Made by a program: the position numbers and the translations under genes. Below, piece after piece: positions 45,801-57,800 of a stretch of DNA of 64,000 nucleotides. Origin of the DNA: Theristus sp. LFF4_11. Taxonomy: Eukaryota > Nematoda > Chromadorea > Monhysterida > Xyalidae. The stretch covers positions 1-64,000 of the forward strand of contig JASANC010004988.1 of NCBI GenBank assembly GCA_030248135.1, in the 5' to 3' direction. A model generated the notes under the pieces. The model saw only the letters and a program-made list of their open reading frames with translations, was not told the DNA's origin and did no database searches. Every line of letters starts with the position of its first letter. Positions within the stretch are counted from its first letter, which is position 1.

Positions 45801-48800
45801 AATGCCTCAGTCATGGAAACTGGTCTGCTCCGGTAGACTGCATCGAAAGTACGTTGCAATATAAAGGGTGATCCAAAAAAACATCAAGAAAGTGAACGAA
45901 TCGTGTCATCCACTAAGTTGATGGTTGAAGCTAAAAAATTTCAAACTTATACATTTGTTGTGTTGCAATTTCATTCAAAATGGTTAATCCAGCTGACCAC
46001 AGCAGAGCTTGCAAAATGAAACTCCGTTTCCAATTACAGCAATTTAGATAATTTGTTCGGTTTTTCAACTGAAAACAATGACAGTTTACAATTTAAACGT
46101 TTTAAAACATATTCCAGACCACGTGTCACAGAACAATATCAAAATTCAACCAAAAATACGTTTGAAACGTTGTTTTTTAGCCGTTGTTTTTTAACGGCAT
46201 AGTCATAAAATGAGATTATAAAAATAAAAAAAACTAAAACAGATGTGTTTGACAAACAAACAACAATTTGCGCCATCAATTCTCGTGCTCGACGCAATTT
46301 GTTGTTGTGGCAGAAAGGTTGTACAAGAATGCAAAAATAAAGTTTCTAATTACGAATTTTGCTCTGTTCAATTGGATTGTTCGTTCAAATGAAATTGTAA
46401 CACATGAATGGTTAAAACTTTTAGTTTCAATGCTTGATTCGTGTCTGACACGAGCCTCACGAGCTGTTGCTTTCTTGACGTTTTTATGGATCACCCTGTA
46501 CATGCATATAACAAGAGTATTGATAGCCAAAAAATTGATATGCTTTCATGAATGAATTCAAGTTCTTTACAGAAACACCGTGCCAAAAAAACGATACGTG
46601 TGTGAATGGTGGACAGTGTCAGAACAACGCCGACAACACAACCAGTTGCAATTGCACAGTATACTACAACGGGACATTCTGTGAAAATAGAAGTTCGAGT
46701 TTTCACACTCAAATAAAGCTAAATATTTTTACACCAAGCGTTCGATTATGTAGATTCCGAAATTCTTGGTGTTTCAGTACCCGTCTGTGACATTAACGAT
46801 CCATGTTTAAACGGCGGAATCTGCGTCAACGAACTGGACAATGTCACATCGAGTTGCAATTGTACCGGTACCAATTATGTTGGACCAGTGTGCCAATATC
46901 AAGGTGGTTATATTTGTGATTTATAAACTTACAGTCGAACTCTAAATTATCAGGAATCAGCTGATTGTTGGTGATCACGTGATACACAATGTGCAAAAAT
47001 CGCTGACGAGGCAAATCAACCAATTTGTATGGTGGTTCTCTGTATTTCGGCCTGGCCAACATCATATGCAGAAGAGGGGTGGCCTCATCAGTGAAGTCTG
47101 TTTTGCACAGAAAGCATGCATCACGCGATTAGCAATCAACCAACTGATTCCCTTGAATTAAGTATTTAGAGTATATTAATTGAGATAAAATTATAAAGCG
47201 ATGACTTGAAACCAGTACCAAAAATTTCAGACGCAAACTGCAGCATACCAATAATGCTGCTTCCAAACAACACGAATTCAAGCTCGGTCAACTACGAGGT
47301 CAACGAAGGTGGTTTCGCAACAGTGGGTTCCCATGCAAATTATACATGTGATGATGGATATTTTCTACCCAGCAATGGTTTGAGTACATTGCAAATGGTC
47401 ACTTGCCTTGGCGGTGTTTGGGATAATGGAACCGATTGCATCAAAGGTTTAAACATGACAGCCGCTGGCATTTTAACATTTTCATAACTTGACAATTTTG
47501 AATGAAGTGAAATGAAGTGAAAAAAGTAAAGTGAAAACCACCAACCGTTACAAGGCGATTTAAAAAAATTGCAAGGAGAGCTCTAGAAGATGTAGATCTA
47601 TTGACAGTCCATGAATATTCTTATATGAATGTTTCAGTCTGCTCGTCAAACAGTGCTCTGCCAAACAACACGGACTCTGACACATTAATATTCTCAATGA
47701 ATGTGACCGGTGGCGTTCTTCAAGGCGGTTATAGAGCCTATTCGTGCAAATCAGGGTTTGTGCTTTATTCGGATGGCGTGAGCACCAGTCAAAATGATAC
47801 ATGTTTGGCAGACGGAACTTGGACCAGTGGAACAACCTGCGTTAAAAGTTGGTAATTCAGACATTGTTGGTTAAACAGCATTTAGTTATCTTCAAACTTT
47901 GTGGCAATTTCAAACGACAAATCAGGTTCGGTGCCGCGTGCAAGTTATTGCGCACCGTCTCCAAAAAGCTCGTGCAAGCTCTGAGATGTCAACAAAAGCC
48001 CGTGTCCATTTGATCGCTATGATCGGGGGGCAAAAAATGCTCTGGTTTTGTTGTAAGGGCTTATCAGAGTGAAGAGCTCGAGAGAATTCAGCCAATCAGA
48101 AATGGCGTTATACGCTATGTTTGTTAATTTGGTGAGAGCTGTGAAGTGCTCGCACGAGTTCTTTTGAGAAGGCATGCACAACAACATGTATGAGTATGCG
48201 TATAAGTTACTTGCTTGCCACTGTATACAAATATTATTATTTTTTCAATGAAGTCGTAATATGTATTTGCACGCACAGATAGGGAAAATGTGTTTACGGC
48301 TGCGCGTTTGGAAATCAGCAAAACGGAACGTAAATCTGACGGCTGTGCAAAAAACTAAACTAATCAGTTTTTTTCACACAATATTCGGACTACGGTCGGG
48401 CGTGAAACAGCGCGTTCAGTTTTTAGCTGTGCGGTTTTTCCACACATCCATTCTTCATTACTCTGCTTCCTTTGAGCAAAAAGATAATACAAGTATGTGT
48501 AATGTATGTAGTAGTATGTAGTATATGCTGCATTAATTTTTTAGCATGCTCAATGCCACTGTGGTTTGGATATAATGCGAACACCACAGACCCAAGCGTT
48601 ACAAATGATTCAAACACCAATTCACCAGTGCAAGTTGAATATCCATGCGAAGACGGTTACGTTTTGGAGTCAAACACCAGTACCACTGTCCAAACCCTGC
48701 ATTGCCTGTCGAATGGAAATTGGACGTTTCCAGAGAATTGCGTGAAAGGTGTAAATTTAAACATAATTTGATTTTCACATCATCTGTCAATTTTACAGTG

Positions 48801-51800
48801 TTTTGATCCAAAACTTGATCTAAATTTTTAGTGTGTTCGCAATTAACGACTCTTCCGAGCAATGTCAACTCAACCATAGTTTATTCGAATGAAGTTGGCG
48901 TCAATGTTCACGTCAATGGAACAGCTACTCTGACGTGTGAAAATGGTTTTTTGTTAGCTACGGACGGCGTCTCTACGATGCAGACTTTGTTCTGCCAATC
49001 ATCAGGCAACTGGAGTTTAGCAGTGGATTGCACAATGGGTGCGTTCGCATTATAACAGCCTTGAATCAAAATTAAGCGCTTGCACACTGTGAACAAATTC
49101 GCTTCAAACTAGTTTTTATAGTGTGTGCAAGACCTCCACCAATGCCAAACAATACCGACTTTTCTTCTCTATCCTACACGTCAAACGTTACTGGAGGTGT
49201 CTTGGCGCTTGGTCATGCAAAATATTCATGTACCAATGGTTATGTATTGTCGTCGAACGGTACTAGCACCAACCAGACTGTAATGTGTCAAACAAACGGC
49301 ACATGGGAGACTGGAACTTATTGTTTACGAGGTAATTTACGTTTTTAACAATGAGAATACAACAACTTAAATTTAAATTTAAATTAAAAAAACGCCTGTT
49401 AGTCAAACGTGTTGAAGAAACTTTATTGTTATGGAGGAATAACATGCTTTATTAAAAGCTGGACTGAGCGAATGGCAGATGAAAATCATTCATAATTAAT
49501 TTCCAGTTTGTTCAATGCCAACGTGGTTTGGATATAACACGAACAGCACAGAACCAACCATTACGCACGATGTGAACACCAATTCCCCAGTACAAGTTGA
49601 ATATCCATGTGATGACGGTTATGTCTTGCAATCAAACACCAGTGTTACAATTCAAAAGCTACACTGCTTATCGAATGGAAATTGGACGATGCCACACGAC
49701 TGTGTGAAAGGTAATGTGTAATTAAATTATTAAGGCGTCAGAAGCATAAGTCACCTTTTGATCTATAAATCTTCCACCACTTTGCCAGTTCTGCTGAAAC
49801 TTGAAACTAGCATGCCAAGAATCTAACGACCTGTGCAAAATTGCATTCTAATTATTAAAATCCTGTGTGACTAGCAAAACAAATGAAAACAAAGTTTTTG
49901 AAGGTTTTTAATTTAAATCGTCTTGAAAGTTTTTGTGGCCCATTTTTTCTCAGAAATTGTTTGAAACAAAATTTCACATTTATTATTTTATTATTCATCA
50001 TTCATTTTGTCATTATTTTTTGTTATTATTGTTTAAAGGTAGTGTTTAGTTTTATTGTTGTTAGAAAACGGTTGGTAACAAGGTGCAAACGGTTTAGATT
50101 CACAAAGGCGTTTTTATGTTGTTTCAACAACACCTGTTTCTGTGCTATTCTTTGTTTCTCTCATGAATGTGCAATTTTGGATTGGTGGCTAACTGAATTC
50201 ACATTCCCAATTGTTTCAATATTTTTTTTACTTTTTAGACATTGATCATGTTACAACTCATGGTATAGAACTTGAGAAAATGAGATAATGAACGAAGGCT
50301 TAATGAAGAAATTTAAGTTATTGAACACACACTTTTTTATTTATTCATTCATTTATTTTATTTCGCAAGAATGCAGGATGCTCCGCTAAAACTGTTAAGG
50401 CAGCATGAGATACGGAGACTTCTTTTTATGCACTGATTTTTAAACATGATTCTTATGCCTTCTGCTAAGCCCAAATACTAATTTTCATAACTTTTTTCTA
50501 TGTTTAACAACCACTTTCTCTTTAAGATAGGCTTTTTGAGTCGACCGACCCGGCCTCCACACCTCTAGGCACAATTTCAAAAAAATTTTCAAATTGAGTC
50601 AAATTTAGGACCAATCGAACCGCCTTGATGCCCTGAGTTCGAAAATCATATTTTTATCTTAATCTAAGCCTTCTTTATGCTTCAAAATTAGGAAAAACCT
50701 AATTTTCGACCCTTTTGTAGTAAAACTGCTCTACCTCGCTTCTGCTTGAAGCTATTAACAAAAATCAAACACCAATCGATTTCCCTTGTGCTCGCGCATA
50801 TTTTTCGTTTTTATACTATGGGTTGAAAATGTTTTTTCATGTTTTGTATTTTTAAAAAACTGCAGAGGTTGGTGGTTTTTTACGTTTTTCGGTACTTTAG
50901 AAACGTTTGTGGGGTATAGTTGCTAAGTAATTCTGAAAGATCTACGAAAAATGTATATCCATGTAAAATTTCAGCTTCATAAAGCGTCGCCGGGAGTCAC
51001 ACCATACAAAACAAAATGGCTTGTCGCATGCGTTTTTGGTACATGTGCCGCATGCATACTGTACATGCGCGCACACACACAGTCACAGTGCACGCAAGCA
51101 GTGTGTGCGAAAACTGCGCTTGCAAGTTGTTTGTTGTTCGCTTTGCACAATCACGATGTAGCGCGTAAATTGCGCTTGCAAGTTGTTTGCTGTTCGCTTT
51201 GCACAATCACGATGTAGCGCGTAAACTGCGCTTGCAAGTTGTTTGTTGTTCGCTTTGCACAATCACGATGTAGCGCGTAAACTGCGCTTGCAAGTTGTTT
51301 GTTGTTCACATTGCACAATCACGATGTAGCGCGTAAACTGCGCTTGCAAGTTGTTTGTTGTTCACATTGCACAATCACGATGTAGCGCGTAAATTGCGCT
51401 TCCAAGTTGTTTGTTGTTCGCTTTGCACAATCACGATGTAGCGCGTAAACTGCGCTTGCAAGTTGTTTGTTGTTCACTTTGTTGCGGGTGCACTATTGTA
51501 GAAAATTTTCTGGGGGGTGCACACCCCCCCCCCACCCCACCCATGATATTTTTTCGCTTAAATTTTGAAGGGAAAACGCTAAATTTTGCGGCAAAATTAC
51601 AATGAAGAATGTCAAGTTATAGAAAGGGTTTTTATTAGGATGAACGCTGATTAGGATGATTAGGATGATTACGACAGGAATAAGAATAAACTACACACTC
51701 ATCACAGATAATCATACGTTATATAGTCAATATAATTGCATGTAATTACACAATACACGTTATTCCCAACTTCTCCCCAACAATTGAAAATGATTTATCA

Positions 51801-54800
51801 CATTATTTGATTGCTGATTAAAATTGATTTGCTGATTAGTCGATGCTTGTCTCATCGCGCGGGCCGTAGTCGTGCTCGCTCCTCTGATCGTTGCCCACGT
51901 CGTTTGTCACCGTTCGAGGATACGTCGCTGTTTTGCTTCGACCGTAGATTCTCGCCATCCACTGTTTTTCTGCTTCCGACATTCTAAACTGCGGATGCCA
52001 ATTTCGGAATCTTGCGAATTTTGGTGGATAGTTTTGCTGTTGATGATTTTGCTGTTGCATGTCGTGTCGAATGCGGTAACATCGACCGATATATTGCGTG
52101 TTTTGGTAATTCGGCTTGCTGCCGTTGTCTTTGTATTCCTGTCGACTGTACTGTTTCTGCTTGTACTTCTCGCAGTCTTCCACGACTTGGATTTTATCCA
52201 CAATTTGTCGGAAACTGAGACCCTTGAACTTCTGGTCCTCTGCTTTGCTCGACAAGAACGGATCAAGCACTCCTTGCACAAACTTGTTGATCAACGTCGT
52301 TTCTACAAACGGAATGTAGTTGCCATCCGAACCGCGATAGTTATGCCCAGTGGCAAGAAGCAAATTTTCCAGACGTAGTCCGAAGGCGCGCACAGATTCT
52401 CCTTCCTGTCGCGTTGCTGTATCGAGTTCGTACACGGATGTAATTGCCTCATTTCTTGGTCCGTAAATGGACTCAAGATACTTGATGGACTCCTCCAAAT
52501 TCTCACGCACTCCTTGTGGCTGCTGATCGAAAGCAAACAATGCGTCGTCGGACAGACACATACGAATATGCTCGACCGCGATTTTTGGCGGTGGGTCCCA
52601 TAGTTCCAGTCTGGTCTGCAGACTGCTGAGCCAGGTGCGGAATTTGTGATTTTTGGCTGGGTCGAATTTTTGCCATTTTTCGGACAACAACATCATGTAC
52701 GCTTTGTTGCTCTCACTGACACTGTCACTGCACACCTGTTTGCTGTTGTCATCATGGCCATCACCCACACTTGTCTGACTTTTCTGATTCAGCATTTTGC
52801 TGAACAACATGCTCATGAACTCGTTCTGTTTTTGCATTTGTTGTTGTTGTTGCATGACCAAATGCTCTTAATCTAACGGTCGTGGGTTCGAGCCCCACGT
52901 TGGGCGCCAGAAAGGGTTTTTATTAGGATGAACGCTGATTAGGATGATTAGGATGATTACGACAGGAATAAGAATAAACTACACACTCATCACAGATAAT
53001 CATACGTTATATAGTCAATATAATTGCATGTAATTACACAATACACGTTATTCCCAACTTTATCATATATTCAGCTTATATTATGGACTTTATAGAAAAA
53101 AAAATCATGATTTTTAAGCAAAAGTTCATGATTTTTGGATGGTCCGAGAAAATTTTTGGGGGTTGTCACTGTAACTTAAGGTCCATGTGAGGGGGGGGGG
53201 GTGGGTGGGGTGTCAAGCAAATTTCGAAAGGAGTGTGGATGGTCCAGTGTTCAGGTTTTAAGGTTTGGTGTCGCGTGACCCCACCCCCCACGCGGAGGTC
53301 TCGGGTGCTCTAGGGGGGAGGGGGTGTACGTACCCCCCCCACCCCCACGTCTTCGGTACTGAACCCGTGGGCCCTACTTTCAGACGTACCGTATTACCTC
53401 TAATAAACCCCCATGGGGGTTTATTTCTTTAGCGACATCTGGGGGTGGGTGTTTATTTTGGGGGGGGTTCATTTTTTGGGGGGGGGTATTTGGAAACCAT
53501 TTTTAGGGGTGGGCAAAATGGCAAAAATACCTTCCATGGCAGGAAGGAAGTCGCAGAAACTTCTACTTTTCACAGAGATTTCCTTTTGTAACAGCCTATT
53601 GTAATGAAATTACCATTAACTCATCCCTTTGGGCCCTTTGGTAGCACAATTTCACCAATGTCACTGCATTCAGCCACTGAATTCGCTGGGTATGTGTTTC
53701 AAACAGGTTTCTAATAAACCCCCATGGGGGTTTATTTTGGGGAGGGGATTATTTGGAAATTTGTCGAGGGGGTGGGGGTTTATTTTTGGGGGGGGGTTAA
53801 TTTTGGGGGGGGGGTTTAATAGAGGTAATACGGTATGACTGTTTTCAAATTCAAATAACAAAAATTCTTCAAAATTTTGAATTTCAAAAAACCCATACAC
53901 AGGATTACCCAGCAGAACGAGGGCTTTCATATGAGCCATCAATCAGCGCGCTGCGATGAAGTTTGAGCGGACCCATATTTTGAAGGAGTACCGAAAAAAG
54001 CACGGACGGACAAACACGGCACAATGAGAAGATTAAGACAACACAGCCACAGTCAAAAGATCGCGTAGTGACCGCACGCTAAATGAAAATGTCCGACTTT
54101 GTGTCCGATGTCCTACTCCTGTCCGCCGCGGTGTCCGGTCCCTGAACTCAAAGTTTCGGAAAAACGCTCGGGGCAAGACCCCGACAGGAGGGGTATACAT
54201 GTAATTGCGGCCCTCTAAATGTGGCCTGAAAAGGCCTGAAGAGTTCCGGTCCGCTCATTATACTTTTGATACTTTTTGTTGAATGAAAGTTGCGATATTT
54301 TTATTTGAAGCTTCATTTGATCAACGTTGCACAAAAAGCGTGCACGCATGCGCATCGTTCTTTATTCGATGCGTATTTGAGTTGTTCTGTTGCGTTGCAA
54401 CGAGACGCTACATCGTGATTGTGCAAAGCGAACAACAAACAACTTGCAAGCGCAGTTTACGCGCTACATCGTGATTGTGCAAAGCGAACAACAAACAACT
54501 TGCAAGCGCAGTTTTCGCACACACTGCTTGCGTGCGCTGTGACTGTGTGTGTGCGCGCATGTACAGTATGCATGCGGCACATGTACCAAAAACGCATGCG
54601 ACAAGCCATTTTGTTTTGTATGGTGTGACTCCCGACGACGCTTTATGAAGCTGAAATTTTACATGGATATACATTTTTCGTAGATCTTTTAGAATTACTT
54701 AGCAACTATACCCCACAAACGTTTCTAAAGTACCGAAAAACGTAAAAAACCACCAACCTCTGCAGTTTTTTAAAAATACAGAGCATGAAAAAACATTTTC

Positions 54801-57800
54801 AACCCATAGTATAATAACGAAAAATGTGCGCGAGCACAAGGGGAATCGATTGGTGTTTGATTTTTGTTAATAGCTTCAAGCAGAAGCGAGCTAGAGCAGT
54901 TTTACTACAAAAGGGTCGAAAATTAGGTTTTTCCTAATTTTGAAGCATAAAGAAGGCTTAGATTAAGATAAAAATATGATTTTCGAACTCAGGGCATCAA
55001 GGCGGTTCGATTGGTCCTAAATTTGACTGAATTTGAAAACTTTTTTGAAATTGTGCCTAAGGAGGGTCGGTATTGTGAAAAAGCCTATCTTAAATAAGCT
55101 AAAATTTTGCACAGATCTGAGTAAACCATTGGGTATTCATTATCTTTGTGTATGAAGGAGGCAGAGCAATATTACATAATGTGTGGAAAAGCCACGCAGA
55201 TAAAAAACGGAACGCGCTGTTTTGCGATGGAACGTAGTTCGAATAGAATATGAATCAAAATAATTCTATTCCGTGAAAAATTTTGATTAGTTTTGTTTTT
55301 CAATTTTATTAAAAAACTAGCCTGATTACGTTCAATTCCCGCGATAACAATTTAAATAATGTGATAATTTAAAATTTCCGCGCAGAAAGGAAACACTTTT
55401 CTTATCTGTGTGTGAAAATGCATTATGGTACACGTTTAATACGAAAAATATGTAAGTGCAGTATAATTGATTAAACAGCGATGGCAGTGCCCGTGTGGCC
55501 AATTTTCAGAGTGCAAGGAGCGCGAGAAATTTGAAAATGACGATCAGAAACCTAACTGTACATACAGTATGTCAAAATAGACATATTTCTTGGTTGAAGA
55601 GTTTTCGGCAACCAAAAAGTGACTTCTGGCTTCTGGCTTCTGGCCCACTCTGACCCACTACTCTAGTCCATTACACACTTCTGGCGACTCTGTAATTCAA
55701 CACTACCGAGACACGACTCTTATGATCAAAATATTTGAACAGTTTAATTCTGCAGGTTTTGAAAAAAAATCAATTTTGCAGTGTGTTCACAATTATCGAC
55801 GTTACCGAACAATGTCAACTCAACCATATTTTACACTAACCACGTCGACAACAATGTTCACGTCAATGGAACAGCTAATTTGACGTGCAAAAATGGTTTT
55901 TTCCTGTCTACTGATGGCGTGTCCACTGCGCAGACCTTGTTTTGCCAATCAACTGGCAATTGGAGTTTAGCAGTAGATTGTACAAAGGGTGCGTTGAGTT
56001 TTGAAAGCTCTTCATCAAAGCTTTTAGTTTATAAAAAAATTAAAAGGCACAATGTGACAGAATTTGTCAGTTTTTTTTGTAGTGTGTGCTAGACCTCCAC
56101 CGATGCCAAACAATACCGCATCTTCTTCTCTCACTTACACGTCGAACGTTACTGGAGGTGTATTGGCGCTTGGACATGCCAACTACTCATGTGTCAATGA
56201 TTACGTGTTGTCATCGGATGGTAGTGACACACCACAAAGTGTCATGTGTCTTGCAAATGGAACTTGGGAATACGGTGTTGACTGCATAAAAGGTGTAGTA
56301 CATTTGTAAATCATTTATACCACGTGTGAAGTAACTAAGGGTTTAATGCAATAATTATAGTATGCGCAACGCCAACATGGTTTGGCAGCAACACAAACAG
56401 CTCATCTGCAGCGTTTGTCAAAGATTCAAATACGAACACGACGACTAGCGTTAGCTATCCTTGCAATGATGGCTACTCAATAGTGAGCACCAATGGAACT
56501 ACCAACGTGCAAACCATTTACTGCTTGCCAAACGGAAATTGGACAGCGCCAAAGGACTGCTTCAAAAGTGTGTTTACGTGTTTTGAGGATTCCGGATATG
56601 GAGAAATTAATCAGTCTTTTGTGAAAAGCTTTTCGCAAGACTCAGGTATAACTCAGTCACAAACACACAACACCCAGTTCTAAATTTAATAATTGACTGT
56701 GTGCGCGTATGTTTTTTATGTGACTATGACAGGGTCTTATGAAAATCTTATTGCAATGCATCATGAAACATTTATATCCAATTTATGTTTAGTTTGCGAA
56801 ATTCCATTGGCAATGCCGAAAAATGTTAATGCCTCTTCAACTTCGTATACAAACCAAACGCCTGGAGCAGCCGTTTATGTTGGTGGAACAGCGACACTAT
56901 TATGTGATACCACGTATGTACTTCCCATTGATGGGGTAACAAACACGCAAGTACTCGATTGCCAAGATAACAGCACCTGGGTTAGTGGCACGGATTGCAC
57001 GAAAGGTAATTTGTTATTGATACAATTGTAAACTTCTGAGACAAAATTTGAGGAAAAAGAATGTTTGAAAGTTGAATGCAAAAAATTTTCTGCACGCGTA
57101 GCGCAAACAAACTGTATGAGCATTTACAGCAAATGAAAACAAAATGCAACTTTACTGGGAACAAAGCAAGATGTTTAAAGTGGCAAATTAAAGTAAATTA
57201 AAGTAATCAAAGCAAATTTTAGTAATTTAGAAAATAAATCTGGTGAATTATGAAATAAATTCAGTGTGCCCCGTTCCGCTACCGATGCCGACATACACAG
57301 ACAGTGCTTCTGTGAGCTACACCATGAATGTAACTGGTGGTGTATTGCCAACTGGACAAGCAACTTTTTCTTGCTTGCCTAACTACGTTATTTCATCGAA
57401 TGCGAGTGAAACGTGGCAAAGTAGCTTTTGCCAGATAAACGGTACCTGGACTGCTGGCATTGATTGCCGAGTTGGTAAGTCCCGTTACGAGATCTAAATT
57501 TTCATTTGTAAAAATTTTGTATTACTAAACGGTTTATAATTGAGCTTATTAATTTTCCCACAAAGTTAAATAATTATTAGGCACTATCATCATTTATTTT
57601 CGATGAACGGCAGATTTTTACTATATGCTAACTTTGAAATTAAGTTTTTTCTTTGTATTGTTTACCTGATAGTGTATCAAAAAATAACTGTGAAAACATA
57701 CTTACTTACATTATTTGTTTCTATGTGTACTTACAAAGTTGTATAATATGCATGTGTTTTTACTACCATATGTTTGGATGGTATTGGTAACAAAAACCTC

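Larger units (their letters stand above)
42975..46903 (+). other. CCP/EGF gene block 0: CCP4-like, CCP4-like, CCP2, CCP3, EGF-A, EGF-B
   Basis: Exons 2-7: 42975-43184, 43262-43477, 44968-45177, 45645-45848 (CCP), 46573-46692 (EGF-A) and 46778-46903 (EGF-B). The first two CCPs resemble subtype 4 (VVYTNQTG, GGTARIQC). The third is subtype 2 (QTGGVQAGGYRNYSC). The fourth is subtype 3 (MPTWYGLNTN ... PCDDGFVVHGN). Intron 3 holds a Tc1-like element and intron 5 a 635-bp MITE. Confidence 0.85.
51621..53059 (-). mobile_element. Gag-only LTR retrotransposon (TR-GAG-like), 1,439 bp
   Basis: Two identical 151-bp LTRs (51621-51771 and 52909-53059) flank one Gag-like frame on the minus strand. The target-site duplication is TTAT (51617-51620 and 53060-53063). 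Read on the minus strand, the 5' LTR is followed directly by a tRNA-Lys primer-binding site, and the 3' LTR is preceded by a purine tract (TTGGGGAGA, 51772-51780). There is no protease, reverse transcriptase, RNase H or integrase, so it must be mobilised by a partner. Identical LTRs mean a recent insertion. Confidence 0.92.
51485..53370. repeat. G-rich composite repeat, second copy, split by the LTR element
   Basis: The left part (TGCACACCCCCC to TTACAATGAAG) matches about 135-232. The right part (TTATCATATATTCAGCTTAT, ATCATGATTTTT, then G/C runs to CGGTACTG) matches about 1453-1780. Unlike the first copy it lacks the GGTCGATCC foldback element, and it carries the gag-only LTR element instead. 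Confidence 0.7.
50521..55094. mobile_element. Large inverted-repeat (foldback) element, host of nested insertions
   Basis: The arms at 50521-51480 and 54405-55094 are reverse complements over most of their length. The ends are TTAAGATAGGCTTTTT-type, with TTTGTGGGGTATAGTTGC and the block around AGCTTCATAAAGCG inside. The inner part of each arm is a 56-bp tandem repeat. The interior contains a G-rich composite repeat (51485-53370), a gag-only LTR element (51621-53059) and a MITE (53387-53835). No transposase gene was found. The CDS-like frames in the arms (Met-Tyr-Ile-His-Val...) are mirror images of each other and not genes. Confidence 0.85.
49711..55781. other. 6.07-kb intron 13 of the CCP/EGF gene, filled by nested mobile DNA
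   Basis: The other CCP introns run from under 100 bp to about 1.5 kb; this one is far longer because a 4.6-kb inverted-repeat element (50521-55094) landed in it and was itself invaded. 49711-50520 and 55456-55781 look like ordinary intron sequence, apart from a weak family-1 fragment near 55500-55590. Confidence 0.75.

Noticed and set aside
49883..50245. 120-residue hydrophobic frame in intron 13
   Set aside because: An AT-rich Phe/Ile/Leu frame typical of random translation of T-rich intron DNA; no homologue or splice pattern was recognised.
50951..51217. 88-residue frame, with a matching one at 54408-54674 on the minus strand
   Set aside because: Both are the two arms of one inverted repeat, including the 56-bp tandem unit. 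No protein signature.
51872..52378. 168-residue plus-strand frame
   Set aside because: Antisense shadow of the Gag-like gene, which has family features on the minus strand.
52861..52909. Functional tRNA-Lys gene
   Set aside because: Only the 3' half is present, with an encoded CCA, directly joined to an LTR; it is a primer-binding site.
51621..53059. Endogenous virus
   Set aside because: There is no env, protease or polymerase; the length and single Gag frame fit a non-autonomous LTR retrotransposon.
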